Part shown: positions 45,316-54,172 of the stretch, one piece after another
How the letters are laid out: every line of letters starts with the position of its first letter
How positions within the stretch are numbered: position 1 is the first letter of the stretch
Origin: DAHUXN01 sp963811805
GTDB taxonomy: Bacteria; Acidobacteriota; Terriglobia; Acidiferrales; UBA7541
Direction: 5' to 3'
Length of the DNA: 64,000 bases
NCBI GenBank assembly: GCA_963811805.1
Contig: CAWESU010000001.1
Span: forward strand, 248,001-312,000
The notes under the pieces: model-generated
Databases searched by the model: none
Told to the model about the DNA's origin: nothing
What the model saw: only the letters and a program-made list of their open reading frames with translations
Position numbers and translations under genes: made by a program

Positions 45316-45585
45316 CTAGACCAGAATCACCGTCTGGCCCGTCAGATCGAAGCGCTTGCGGCAGCGGATGTTCCGGCACGCCACCATGTCGTCCACGCGC
45401 ACCATGTACGACCGCGCTTTCGCAAATTGCTTGCGATCCTCTTCGTTAGCGCCGCCCGGCAGTTGCGCCTTCTTCGTGCGCATTTTCCATCGCACCGGAT
45501 AGGTATTCTCCTGGCGGCAATGCGGACACGTCAGCGGAATCTGCTTGGTTTCATCTTTCTCGTCGTAAAACCTTCTGTCGTCCAA
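45316..45585 (-). CDS. Small zinc-ribbon-type protein
   Basis: An 89-residue protein with two cysteine pairs, CPHC (about residues 20-23) and CRNIRC (about 70-75), consistent with a single zinc ribbon, and a basic segment between them. It ends in a strand TGQTVILV. It lies 16 nt after the end of the NodB-type deacetylase gene in the same direction and may be co-transcribed. Function unknown; nucleic-acid or protein binding is typical for zinc ribbons. Confidence 0.65.
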   Translation of the reverse strand: MDDRRFYDEKDETKQIPLTCPHCRQENTYPVRWKMRTKKAQLPGGANEEDRKQFAKARSYMVRVDDMVACRNIRCRKRFDLTGQTVILV

Positions 45586-45601
45586 TGGTTTCCCCGCCTC
45601 C

Positions 45602-46348
45602 TCAGTTTACCTTCTGGCCAGCCGTATCCCGCAAACCGGCCCGCGTTGGATCAATCTCATCCACGGTCACAAATTTCAGCCCGGCATCCCTCCATCGCGG
45701 CAGCCAGTAAGCCAGCGCTGCAACCGTGTGCTGCCGCTCGCCTTCCGGCAAGCGATGGTCGCCGTCGTGCAACAGCACAATATCGCCGCCCCCGGCGCGC
45801 TGCAAGCGGCGAATCACCGGCTCGGCCGCTTGCGGACGCCAGTCCCACGCCAGCTTCGACCACATCGCCACGCCCGAATATCCCAGCCCGCGAACCACTC
45901 CGCTGAGCGCCGGCCCCCGAAAACCAAATGGCGGCCTCATCCACCGCGCCCGATAACCCGCCGCGGCGGACTGAATCGCCTCATCACAACGGCTCAACTC
46001 ATCGTGCAGTTTCCGCGCCGGCAAAAAAATCAAACTCGGATGCGTCTCCGTGTGGTTTCCAATCGCGTGCCCGCGCGCCGCAATTTCCCGAGCCAGCCCT
46101 GGAAAAGCGCGCACGTGGCTGCCCATCAGAAAAAATGTCGCCCGCGCTCCGTACCGCTCGAGCAAATCGAGCAACCCCGGAGTCACCGCGGGATTCGGCC
46201 CGTCATCGAAGGTCAGCGCCAGCGTCGAGCCGTCACCGGTAATTCGCAACGTCCGCCCGAAGACCTGCGCTCCGGGATACACCGCGCCCCAAGCCGCTAC
46301 CGCCGCGCCGCCCAGCACCAATCCTCCCGCGATCGCCACCGAACCCAT
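45602..46348 (-). CDS. NodB-type polysaccharide deacetylase family protein
   Basis: A 248-residue protein with an N-terminal hydrophobic segment (AIAGGLVLGGAAVAAWGAV) for export or anchoring. The deacetylase motifs are present: LTFDDGPNPAVTPGLL (catalytic Asp and metal Asp), GNHTETHPSL (two metal His), RMRPPFGFRGPAL-like arginine/proline motif and DIVLLHDGDHRL near the C-terminus. Such enzymes deacetylate peptidoglycan, chitooligosaccharide or exopolysaccharide. It is not of the YdjC type expected for HpnK. Confidence 0.88.
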   Translation of the reverse strand: MGSVAIAGGLVLGGAAVAAWGAVYPGAQVFGRTLRITGDGSTLALTFDDGPNPAVTPGLLDLLERYGARATFFLMGSHVRAFPGLAREIAARGHAIGNHTETHPSLIFLPARKLHDELSRCDEAIQSAAAGYRARWMRPPFGFRGPALSGVVRGLGYSGVAMWSKLAWDWRPQAAEPVIRRLQRAGGGDIVLLHDGDHRLPEGERQHTVAALAYWLPRWRDAGLKFVTVDEIDPTRAGLRDTAGQKVN

Positions 46349-46448
46349 CGCTTTTTATTTTCGCATGGCTCCGCACGGCGAGTCGAAATTTCTGTGTCTC
46401 TGTCCGTTAACACCGATAAGCGCTATCGTCTGATACGATACGCTCGGC

Positions 46449-47099
46449 GTGGCTATGTCCAAGTCCGTGGATACATTCAATCAAGAATTCAAATTCCCAG
46501 CCTGGGTGCGCTGGGCCGCCTTCTTCTGGTTCGCCGTATGGTTCCCCGTATACTGGCGCTTCTGGGGCGCGCAGAATTTCCTTCATGTTTGCGACATCAC
46601 CGTGATTCTCACCTGCGCGGGCTTCTGGTGGAACAGTCCTCTGCTTCTTTCCAGCCAGGCCGTCTCATCCATCTTGGTCGATCTCCTCTGGGACCTTGAC
46701 GCCACCTGGCGCCTCTTCTCCGGCCACAATCTGATCGGTGGCACCGAATACATGTGGGACGCGCACTATCCCCTATGCGTGCGCCTTCTCTCGCTCTTTC
46801 ACATTGTCTGGCCGGTTCTTCTTCTTTGGGCTCTCGGACGCGCCGGATACGACCGCCGCGGCTTGGCCCTGCAATCGGCCATCGCCGCGGTCGTCATGAT
46901 CGCTTCGCGTTTCACCAATCCCACCACGAACATCAATTACGTTTTTCGCGACCCCTTCGCTCATCGCGTGTGGGGGCCCGCTCCCGTTCACGTCGCGGTC
47001 ATCTGGCTTGGTATCGTCATTCTCATTTACCTGCCGACTCATTTTGCTCTCGCGCATCTCTTCCCGCCGCCCGCCGAAAAAATCCGCCCGCGTATCTGA
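46449..47099 (+). CDS. Multi-pass membrane protein of unknown function
   Basis: A 216-residue protein with about five or six helices and many aromatic residues (WAAFFWFAVWFPVYWRFWGA, NFLHVCDITVILTCAGFWWN). Histidine and aspartate residues sit within helices (LHVCD, DLLWDLDATWRL, HIVWPVL), which can indicate cofactor or ion binding. GTG start; an ATG three codons in (46455) is equally possible. Family not recognised. Confidence 0.75.
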   Translation: MAMSKSVDTFNQEFKFPAWVRWAAFFWFAVWFPVYWRFWGAQNFLHVCDITVILTCAGFWWNSPLLLSSQAVSSILVDLLWDLDATWRLFSGHNLIGGTEYMWDAHYPLCVRLLSLFHIVWPVLLLWALGRAGYDRRGLALQSAIAAVVMIASRFTNPTTNINYVFRDPFAHRVWGPAPVHVAVIWLGIVILIYLPTHFALAHLFPPPAEKIRPRI

Positions 47100-47186
47100 C
47101 CCGCCACGCGGCGCTTCTCGCCTTGTCGCGAAACTATGCCACCTCTCTCCAGTTTCGCTATAATCAAATATGAGGCGTTCGCTGTA

Positions 47187-48350
47187 ATGGCAATGCAACC
47201 GCAACCAACTGGTCTCCGCATCGGCCGCATCCTCGGCATCCCGCTCTACCTGCACGCCAGTTGGTTCATCATGTTCGCCCTCATCACCTTTGGGTTTTCC
47301 GGCGTTGTCAAATCGCAGCACCCCGGCTGGAATCCCGCGCAGTACTGGTTGCTGGGCATTGCTATGTGCGCCATTTATTTTGCCTCCATCGTCTTTCACG
47401 AGCTCAGCCACAGCATTGTGGCCATGCACTACAAGATTCCTGTGGCTTCCATCACCCTTTTCGTTTTCGGCGGGCTCTCCAGCATCTCCCGCGAGGCGGA
47501 AAGCGCCAAGCAGGAATTCAACATCGCCATCGCTGGTCCGCTCTCCAGTTTTTTCCTCGGCGGCGTTTTTCTTTTGATTTATGCCTTCAGCCCTCCCGGC
47601 GGGCCGGTTCAAACCATCGCCGGCTGGATGGGCTTTCTAAACCTCGTTCTGGGCGCTTTCAATCTCGTCCCCGGATTTCCCATGGACGGAGGCCGCGTCC
47701 TTCGCTCCATCATTTGGGGCATCACCAAAAATTACGACAAGGCCAGTCGCATCGCCTCGCGCATCGGCCAGGTGATCGCTTACATCATGATCGTGCTAGG
47801 CATCTGGTCCGTCGTGCAGCAGGACAGCGCCGTATCCCGCTTTCTCGGCGGATGGTTCGGTGGAATCTGGCTCGCCTTCATCGGCTGGTTCCTTCTCTCG
47901 GCCGCGCAAGAAACCTACAACCAAGTTGCCGTCCGCAACACCCTCGCCGGTCTCCGTGCCGGCGACGTCATGTCCGCCGACGTGCCCACCGTCGCGCGCG
48001 ATATTTCCCTCGAAGATTATGTCCAGGAAGTTCTGCGCACCGGCCGCCGCTGCCACGTCGTCACCGGCAACGGCATGGCCGTCGGCCTCGTCACTCTGCA
48101 TCAAGTCCAGCGCATCCCGCGCGACGAATGGGCCAACACTTCCGTCCAGGCCGCCATGATTCCGCTGAACAGCATCCACTGGGTCTCTCCGGCCGAGCCG
48201 GTCATGGGCGTTCTCGAGCGCATGCAGACCGAGGACGTCAACCAGATGCCCGTTCTCCAGCAGGGCCACATCATCGGCATGATTTCGCGCGACTCCATCC
48301 TGCGGGTGATTCAAACGCGCCTGCACGCCACACGCTTCGCGGAAAAATGA
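47187..48350 (+). CDS. Site-2 protease (M50) with C-terminal CBS domains
   Basis: A 387-residue intramembrane metalloprotease. The zinc motif HELSHS is in the second helix (SIVFHELSHSIVA), the third ligand is in NLVPGFPMDGGRVLRS, and six helices fill residues about 25-225. CBS domains follow (LRAGDVMSADVPTVARDISL; INSIHWVSPAEPVMG type repeats), which in this family bind adenine nucleotides. The start (MAMQPQPTG) was chosen because the upstream in-frame ATG at 47136 lies in a poorly coding stretch. Substrate unknown; anti-sigma factors or membrane proteins are usual. Confidence 0.88.
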   Translation: MAMQPQPTGLRIGRILGIPLYLHASWFIMFALITFGFSGVVKSQHPGWNPAQYWLLGIAMCAIYFASIVFHELSHSIVAMHYKIPVASITLFVFGGLSSISREAESAKQEFNIAIAGPLSSFFLGGVFLLIYAFSPPGGPVQTIAGWMGFLNLVLGAFNLVPGFPMDGGRVLRSIIWGITKNYDKASRIASRIGQVIAYIMIVLGIWSVVQQDSAVSRFLGGWFGGIWLAFIGWFLLSAAQETYNQVAVRNTLAGLRAGDVMSADVPTVARDISLEDYVQEVLRTGRRCHVVTGNGMAVGLVTLHQVQRIPRDEWANTSVQAAMIPLNSIHWVSPAEPVMGVLERMQTEDVNQMPVLQQGHIIGMISRDSILRVIQTRLHATRFAEK

Positions 48351-48389
48351 ACGCCGCCATGCGCAATGCCGCACGGCCTCGTCCTGCCG

Positions 48390-48395
48390 TATAAT
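48390..48395 (+). promoter_or_regulatory. TATAAT -10-like element
   Basis: A perfect TATAAT 18 nt upstream of the truncated response-regulator start. The matching -35 (TGCCGC at 48367-48372) is poor, so this is a weak promoter call, or a remnant of the promoter of the broken gene. Confidence 0.3.
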
Positions 48396-48412
48396 TCTAA
48401 GTACCAATCGCC

Positions 48413-48457
48413 ATGCGTATTCTGCTCGTTGAAGACGGTGGGCCACCGCCACAGTAA
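48413..48457 (+). pseudogene. Truncated response-regulator gene start
   Basis: ATG opens the frame MRILLVEDGGPPPQ and then TAA. MRILLVED is the almost invariant first strand and acidic pair of OmpR-type receivers, and the codons are well formed; after it the sequence becomes unrelated. The rest of a receiver or DNA-binding domain is not found downstream. I read this as the broken 5' end of a regulator gene at a rearrangement or insertion junction near 48436. Confidence 0.55.
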
Positions 48458-48473
48458 TCGCGTCAATTGGCAG

Positions 48474-48905
48474 TTAGGACTCTGATAAGCGGTGAAGAAC
48501 GTGGGGCGCGACGGCCTCGAATCGGGCTTGAGCTGCTTCGACGCCGATGATAAGCCAAGCCTCAGGCATCGTGCGAACCACGTGCAGATTTGGCCGGGTC
48601 GCCTCCCCCACGATTTGAAAGATTCGCACAAGCCCCAAAACGTGATCCGGCGGGGCAACGACCACGCGAGGGCGGTCGACTTTTGGCATAGGCGCGGGCA
48701 ACTTAGCCAAATGGCGCATCCCACCGGGCGTAGCCTCAAAGGGGTTGGCACCCGACAAATCGACAATGGCCGCAAGCGGATCAAGGGATTCCACCAACAG
48801 AGCGGCCATGCGTTGGTGATTCATCAGGTCGTCGTCATTCACCTTGCCGACGAATGTAGAGCGAAGTATGTGATGGATGGGGTCAAAGTCCCAAGTAGCC
48901 GTCAT
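48474..48905 (-). CDS. SpoIIAA/STAS-like small protein
   Basis: A 143-residue protein with the alternating strand/helix layout of SpoIIAA-like or STAS proteins: TATWDFDPIHHILRSTFVGK, AAIVDLSGANPFEATPGGM and VRTMPEAWLIIGVEAAQARF. A serine within LSGAN lies near the position phosphorylated in anti-sigma antagonists, though the alignment is not certain. ATG with GGCGGA upstream. It lies just inside the proposed rearranged segment and has no recognised partner in it. Confidence 0.6.
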   Translation of the reverse strand: MTATWDFDPIHHILRSTFVGKVNDDDLMNHQRMAALLVESLDPLAAIVDLSGANPFEATPGGMRHLAKLPAPMPKVDRPRVVVAPPDHVLGLVRIFQIVGEATRPNLHVVRTMPEAWLIIGVEAAQARFEAVAPHVLHRLSES

Positions 48906-49324
48906 GGTTATCCGCCTTCCACTCGGCTTAGTTGACGTTGATGGTGTCACCGAACGCGAGGCAAATCAAGGCCGACTCCGTGGCCATTGGTGCATTCCGG
49001 TTGGCGACCGTGGTTCGTGGCCGATGAAATGAATATACCGCGCGGATGAAGCGCGAAATCGTGAGGACGAACAGGGTTGGAAGGATATTCAGGAGGGCTT
49101 TCATAGCGGTGGCGAGAGCTGGAGAATGCGTTTGGCCAAGCTAATCGCGAGCAGGTGTATATTGTTGGCGCAAAATCGGTCCAACAATGTCGCTCACGTC
49201 GGCGGTTTTGCCTTTGGGGCGGCCACCGCGCGCCTTTTTGAAGGCTCGCGGCGTCTCGCCAACTAGGATGGTTCCCATGCGCCGTGTTGGTGCAGGTGAA
49301 AGAACGCGCCCAGGCAAGATTGCC
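48906..49324. other. Region with no supported gene
   Basis: About 420 nt between the STAS-like gene and the leader of the next gene. Frames on both strands are open in places, including 49141-49416 on the minus strand (91 codons, basic, with GGRPKG), but none shows a recognisable domain, ribosome site or codon bias. Probably non-coding or decayed sequence. Confidence 0.4.
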
Positions 49325-49494
49325 GTGCTCCGAAATGTTGCGGCCACTGCTGCATTCTTGGACTTGATTGCTGCGACCGTCCGCCCGGCTTCGCGCAATC
49401 GAATCCTGACCTGCAAACATTCTTCCGGCAGGATCTCGGACTGAGTCAGGAGCAGGTCGCCGCCATCCGAAGCGGACAGCCGGTTGCGAAGAAC
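49325..49494 (+). other. Probable frameshifted signal-peptide region of the next gene
   Basis: From GTG 49325 a frame encodes a good signal peptide (LRNVAATAAFLDLIAATVRP) that then loses sense after about 49388. In the neighbouring frame the sequence continues as GFAQSNPDLQTFFRQDLGLS and QEQVAAIRSGQPVAK and runs without a stop into the ATG at 49495. The two fit together as leader and mature protein with a one-base shift near 49388. It could be a true mutation, programmed shift or sequencing error. Confidence 0.5.
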
Positions 49495-50370
49495 ATGCCC
49501 TCACGCACACCGGCGGAAGTTTTCTTGGTCGGCGCGATCTACATCCATGCCGCTCCGGAGAGCTATCTTCAGTTTGCCCGCGACTTCGACAGGCTTCGCA
49601 AGCTTCCGGGATATGTGGCAATCCGTAAATTCAGCGATCCGCCGCAGCTTTCTGACTTGAAGGGTTTTTCGTTCGATAGCGATGACATCGGAGCATTGAA
49701 GAAATGCAAACCCGGCAATTGCCCTATCCAAATGCCAACGAGTTCTATCGAAGCGCTTCACCAATCCGTGGACCTGTCAGCTCCCGACGCGGAACAACAA
49801 GTGAATCGGTTTCTCCGGGAGGCGGCGCTTGAACGAGTGATGGCCTACCAGCACGAGGGCAATCGAGCGCTTGGGGAGTATAACGACAAGCGTAACCCCA
49901 CAGAGGTGCCCGAGCAGTTCAAATACATGCTCAGCTATTCAAGGGCCTTACCGAAGTATTTGCCGGACTTCTACAACTATCTTCTTACGTATCCCAATGG
50001 AGAGCCGGCGGACGTCGAGGATATCTTCTACTGGGCCAAGGTAAAATTCGGACTGAAGCCGACCCTGCGCGTCGTGCAGATGGTGACGATGAGCGGGAGC
50101 CCGACCGACGAAGTCGCCTATGCCATTGCCGAAAAGCAGCTTTATGCGAGCCACTACTTCGAGACGGCGCTGGACCTGTCGTTCTGTATCCGCGGAAGCG
50201 ACGATACGAACCAACCCGGCTTCTATCTGATCATGGCCATGGGTTCCGAGCAGGCGGGTCTGACCGGCGTCAAGGGATCGATTGTTCGAAAAGTTGCGGT
50301 GGGCCGGTCGGTTTCATCTCTCCGAAAGTCGCTGACGGTTATCAAAAACACATTAGAAGGCAACCAGTAA
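49495..50370 (+). CDS. Conserved-looking exported protein, unknown function
   Basis: A 291-residue protein with no recognised domain. It has several features of a folded, selected protein: AEVFLVGAIYIHAAPESYLQFARDF near its start, RALPKYLPDFYNYLLTYPNG, and GFYLIMAMGSEQAGLTGVKG near the end, with cysteines spaced KKCKPGNCP that may form a disulfide. The first ATG lies inside what looks like the mature domain (see preceding entry), so the functional protein is probably exported and about 50 residues longer. It is convergent with the next gene. Confidence 0.65.
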   Translation: MPSRTPAEVFLVGAIYIHAAPESYLQFARDFDRLRKLPGYVAIRKFSDPPQLSDLKGFSFDSDDIGALKKCKPGNCPIQMPTSSIEALHQSVDLSAPDAEQQVNRFLREAALERVMAYQHEGNRALGEYNDKRNPTEVPEQFKYMLSYSRALPKYLPDFYNYLLTYPNGEPADVEDIFYWAKVKFGLKPTLRVVQMVTMSGSPTDEVAYAIAEKQLYASHYFETALDLSFCIRGSDDTNQPGFYLIMAMGSEQAGLTGVKGSIVRKVAVGRSVSSLRKSLTVIKNTLEGNQ

Positions 50371-50464
50371 GGGCTAGATACTCCGCGCGGCGAGCCTTAG
50401 TTAGCCGGGTGCCGAGAAGCGGGCGGACGGAGTTCGCCAGTTCAGTGGCGGGAGGAAATGCGGA

Positions 50465-51016
50465 TCAGAGGCCGAAATTTTTCTTCAGATTTGCCAGTTC
50501 TTGTCTCCTGACTTCTTCGTGTGCGCGCCGCTTACGTTCTTCGTGCAAGCGGGTGACGTCGGCGAAAACGAAATTCAATTCGTCGACCCAAAGCCCTTCG
50601 ATGAATGCGGAAACCTCGCCCGGGGTCCACATTCTCGCCACCGATTCGCCTTGCTCGCAGGTGCAATCGATGGCCATAACCTTGCGACCTTGAAAATCGA
50701 CGTGCAACTGACCGTAAGTGAAGGGCTCTCCGTCAGGCATGGAGGTGGTGATTTCGCGAAACGTGAAAACGTAGCGGTTGCCCCGAATGGTAGCTTCGAT
50801 ACGTTCAGACCAGTCGCCACGTACGACGGTGCGGTTCTTGTCGTTGATGCGGATTTCGGGATGGACAAGGTCGGGACAATTCCTGATCCAGGCTTCATAA
50901 TGAAGCAAATCGTGGTGAAATAAGTTGAATACGCTGGTGATGACGCCCGATTCTCTGGCGCGCTGCTTGCGCCTCTCGACCTCCTCGAGAATGCGGGCTT
51001 CTTCATTTGTGGTCAC
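50465..51016 (-). CDS. Hypothetical cytoplasmic protein
   Basis: A 183-residue charged protein, beginning VTTNEEARILEEVERRKQRA and ending in a basic helix VTRLHEERKRRAHEEVRRQELA. The middle has FNLFHHDLLHYEAWIRNCPD, ATIRGNRYVFTFREITTSMP and QLHVDFQGRKVMAIDCTCEQ, without a family I recognise. The GTG at 51014-51016 has AAGGGA about 8 nt upstream; a TTG at 51059-51061 is a weaker alternative. Confidence 0.6.
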   Translation of the reverse strand: MTTNEEARILEEVERRKQRARESGVITSVFNLFHHDLLHYEAWIRNCPDLVHPEIRINDKNRTVVRGDWSERIEATIRGNRYVFTFREITTSMPDGEPFTYGQLHVDFQGRKVMAIDCTCEQGESVARMWTPGEVSAFIEGLWVDELNFVFADVTRLHEERKRRAHEEVRRQELANLKKNFGL

Positions 51017-51327
51017 GATTCGATTCCCTTTTACGGCGCAATCCGGCACGGAATAGCGCAAATGCAGCGAAGAGGCGTCCGAAAAACCAGAATGCGCGCA
51101 AGGAATTATGTGGTTGCCGGTTTGTGCGTGTCAATGGTTGTTGGGCCGTCGGCGGCGGGGCGGGTTCGCGGAGGCGGACGCAAGGGAGGGTGAAATCGCG
51201 AGTGGCAATCCATTTCTCGTTTGATATAAGGTATCGGCGCTGATTGCAGCTGAGGCGCGGCGATGAAATATTCTGTCGGGCGTTGCGTCTTTGGCTTGGC
51301 GACGATTGGTATGCGTCGAGGTATTCT
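51017..51327. other. Upstream region of the GH116 gene
   Basis: 311 nt without a supported gene, between a leftward hypothetical gene and the rightward glycosidase. It contains a loosely -10-like TATAAG at about 51225. No operator, terminator or small gene could be supported. Confidence 0.4.
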
Positions 51328-54096
51328 GTGAGCCTCTCACGCCGCAAGTTTCTGACCACATGGGCTGCAGGAAGTGCCGCGCTCGCGGCACCCGGGACCT
51401 TCGCGGCGCCTTTCCAGATTTCCGTACATCGCGATGGTGGCGACTCGGCAGATGCAGGTCCTCAGGCGCAGCGCGCCCCTTTCGCGATCCCTTCCACGAT
51501 GCCGATGGGTTCGGGAGCGCCGCTGGGAGGCATCGGGACGGGGTTTGTAGAAATCCGCGCCGACGGCTGCTTCCATGAATGGCAGATCTTCAACTCCGGG
51601 CCGTGGTCACAAAATGCACGCACGACCACTGCGCCGCCCGCTCCCGGACCGCAGTATCTGCGATTTGTGCTGCGCACCAAAAAGGCCTCCGACCAGGTAG
51701 CTCAGGTGCGACGGCTCTATCTTCGTTCCGATGAGAACGACCTGTACACGCTGCCGTTCGTTCAGGATGTAGAGTCGATCGATTACTACGCGTGGTTTCC
51801 CATGACGGGCCTTCGCTACAACGATCCGACGATTCCGGTGCATGCGTCGGCGCAGGTGTTCTCGCCGTTCATCCCCGGGAATGCGCGTGATTCGGGTACG
51901 CCTGGATTCCATATTGTCTATTCGCTGGAAAATGCCAGCGATGAGGCCGTGGAAGTGTCACTCGCCGGATTTCTGGAGAATCCGCTGGCTTCCGCGCTCG
52001 CCGAGCGCCACCTCAGCAATTCAGTAGCGGAAGGCGATGGCGAAACGAGCCTCTTGCTACAGACGGCGGCTGAGAGCGATTTCCCGTCGGGCATCGGCAG
52101 CATGTGTTTCTCGGTCGGAGGGGGCGAGCAGTCGTTTATCTGCGGAACCTTTCAGGAATATATGCTGCCCGGGAACTGCCGGTGGGAAACACCGCGCGTC
52201 AATTACATGCTGCTGAACGAGCTGACGGAGTTTGCAGCGAGCGGCCGCCTGCCGAGTACAAAGGGAGGAAGCGATCCGAGCATCGGTTTGCCAACGATGG
52301 CGCAGATCGACGGGCTTTCCGCCTCCGATGTGAGGAACAAGATCAAAGAACTGAGCAGCGATGCTCTGCTGGCGCGTGTCTTCTCCGACGCGCAATTAGC
52401 CCACACGGACAGCGAAGAGAACAGTGATAGGAATCTGCTGAAGGAAGTGAGCAGGAATCTGCTGGGGGAGAAGAACAGCGCAAAACTGACCTGGGGAACG
52501 GGAGCGTTGGCTTCGAGCGTACATCTTGCTCCCGGGGAGAAGGCTGAGATCCGATTCACACTGAGCTGGTTCTTTCCGCATCACTTGACGACGGATGGGC
52601 GCGAAATGGGGCATATGTATTCCCATTGGTATGGCGACGCCGGCGACGTGAACCGCTTTCTTTGCGCCCATTACGATGAGCATCGCGCCACGACAGAGGG
52701 TTTTGCGCGAACGGTGGCGGATACATCGTTGGGCGACGCGATGTCGTTTGCGTGGTCCAGCCAACTTTCGACGCTGATATTCAACAGCTGGTGGATGAAG
52801 GACGGCAGTTACGCCATTTGGGAGGGTCTGGGCTGCTGCGGTTTGTCGACTACGGACGTGGATTACCAGGGCAGCTTTCCGATCGTTGCGCTCTTCCCGG
52901 AACTCAAGCTCTCTCAGATGAAACGGATCATTGCGCACCAGAACGAGCGCGGACAGGTGCCGCACAATTTCACAGGAAATTTTGATCAAGTGGATAGCAC
53001 TGGATTTGCACGCGTGGACATGAATCCACAATTCGTGATGATGGTGTGCCGCGACTACCTGTGGACTGGGAATAAAGAGTATCTGGCTTTCATGTGGCCG
53101 CATGTGGTGAAGGCGATGGCATTCACGGAGTCGCTCGACACCAATGGGGACGGCCTTCCCGACCGCGATGCGGGCCTGCAGACTTATGATCAATGGCGCA
53201 TGCGGGGAACGCCGTCCTACGTCGCCTCGCTCTGGATCGGGGCCTTGCGCGCGGCTATCCGGATTGCCAAAGACGTGGACAAACCGGACGACGCAACACG
53301 CTGGTCTGACGAACTGGCCAAGGCGTCCGCCAGCTTCGACAAGATGCTTTTCAACGGAGAGTACTACAGCCTGTGGGTTGACGGGAAAACCCGCGATGAA
53401 CTGTGCATGACAGACCAGATCTCCGGCGAGTGGTTCAGTCATCTGATCGGATTGCAGACGACAACCTCCGAGGCAAACCTCAAGCAATCCGTTGATAGCA
53501 TCTTCCAGCACAATTTCAACCCGGAGTTTGGACTGCACAATGCGACCGCTCCCAAAGGCGGCGCGGGTCTTCTGACGCTCAACAATTTACAGGCCGGAGG
53601 AGTGTGGTCGGGAATCGAATTCGCATTCGCTTCACTCTTGATGGATCACGGCCGCTATGCTGACGGAGTGAAAATCGTCGAGGCGACTCACCGAAGGTAT
53701 CTGCGCGCAGGCCAACCGTGGAACCACGTGGAATGCGGTGAACATTATTCGCGCGCCATGAGCAGCTGGGCCACCATGCTTGCGGCAACGGGTTTCAAAC
53801 CCGACATGGCGAATGCAGCTTTGGCGGTCATGCCAAGCGCTCCGGGAGACTTCCGTGCCCCGTGGGTTACGGCGTGGGGCTTTGGTACGATCAGCCGGTC
53901 CGGGCGAAGCCTGTCGATTCACTGCGAGTCTGGAAGGCTCGAGCTGAAATCTCTCAAGCTGCGAATGGCTGCGCAGTCCGCCCGCGTCGGAGAACGTCCT
54001 CTGGCTCCGACGGTCACGAGCATAGAAGATGGCGCGATGGTCGAATTTTCTACGCCTTTATCCCTGGCTGCGAACCAGACGTTGACGATTTCCTAG
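51328..54096 (+). CDS. Tat-exported GH116 family glycosidase
   Basis: A 922-residue enzyme. The N-terminus carries a twin-arginine signal (SRRKFLTTWAAGSAALA), then the N-terminal GH116 beta-sandwich (PLGGIGTGFVEIRADGC) and the C-terminal (alpha/alpha)6 domain. By comparison with human GBA2, the nucleophile is Glu499 (AIWEGLGCCGLSTTDV) and the acid/base is Asp621 (LQTYDQW). GH116 enzymes cleave beta-glucosides, beta-xylosides or glucosylceramide. Export by Tat implies an outside or periplasmic substrate. GTG start with GAGGT six nt upstream. Confidence 0.9.
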   Translation: MSLSRRKFLTTWAAGSAALAAPGTFAAPFQISVHRDGGDSADAGPQAQRAPFAIPSTMPMGSGAPLGGIGTGFVEIRADGCFHEWQIFNSGPWSQNARTTTAPPAPGPQYLRFVLRTKKASDQVAQVRRLYLRSDENDLYTLPFVQDVESIDYYAWFPMTGLRYNDPTIPVHASAQVFSPFIPGNARDSGTPGFHIVYSLENASDEAVEVSLAGFLENPLASALAERHLSNSVAEGDGETSLLLQTAAESDFPSGIGSMCFSVGGGEQSFICGTFQEYMLPGNCRWETPRVNYMLLNELTEFAASGRLPSTKGGSDPSIGLPTMAQIDGLSASDVRNKIKELSSDALLARVFSDAQLAHTDSEENSDRNLLKEVSRNLLGEKNSAKLTWGTGALASSVHLAPGEKAEIRFTLSWFFPHHLTTDGREMGHMYSHWYGDAGDVNRFLCAHYDEHRATTEGFARTVADTSLGDAMSFAWSSQLSTLIFNSWWMKDGSYAIWEGLGCCGLSTTDVDYQGSFPIVALFPELKLSQMKRIIAHQNERGQVPHNFTGNFDQVDSTGFARVDMNPQFVMMVCRDYLWTGNKEYLAFMWPHVVKAMAFTESLDTNGDGLPDRDAGLQTYDQWRMRGTPSYVASLWIGALRAAIRIAKDVDKPDDATRWSDELAKASASFDKMLFNGEYYSLWVDGKTRDELCMTDQISGEWFSHLIGLQTTTSEANLKQSVDSIFQHNFNPEFGLHNATAPKGGAGLLTLNNLQAGGVWSGIEFAFASLLMDHGRYADGVKIVEATHRRYLRAGQPWNHVECGEHYSRAMSSWATMLAATGFKPDMANAALAVMPSAPGDFRAPWVTAWGFGTISRSGRSLSIHCESGRLELKSLKLRMAAQSARVGERPLAPTVTSIEDGAMVEFSTPLSLAANQTLTIS

Positions 54097-54172
54097 CCGA
54101 AGGCTCAGCGCCTTGCGCGACCAACTCAGCATCGGGTTTGGGGCAGCGGGGTTTGGTGTCGGTGCGTGTAGA

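Noticed and set aside
48947..49621. Leftward open frame of 224 codons
   Set aside because: Composition is Arg/Ser/Pro rich with no domain, it overlaps the leader and start of the 49495 gene, and it lacks a ribosome site.
52396..53538. Long leftward open frame antisense to the GH116 gene
   Set aside because: GC-rich codon bias of the real gene keeps the opposite frame open; no protein features.
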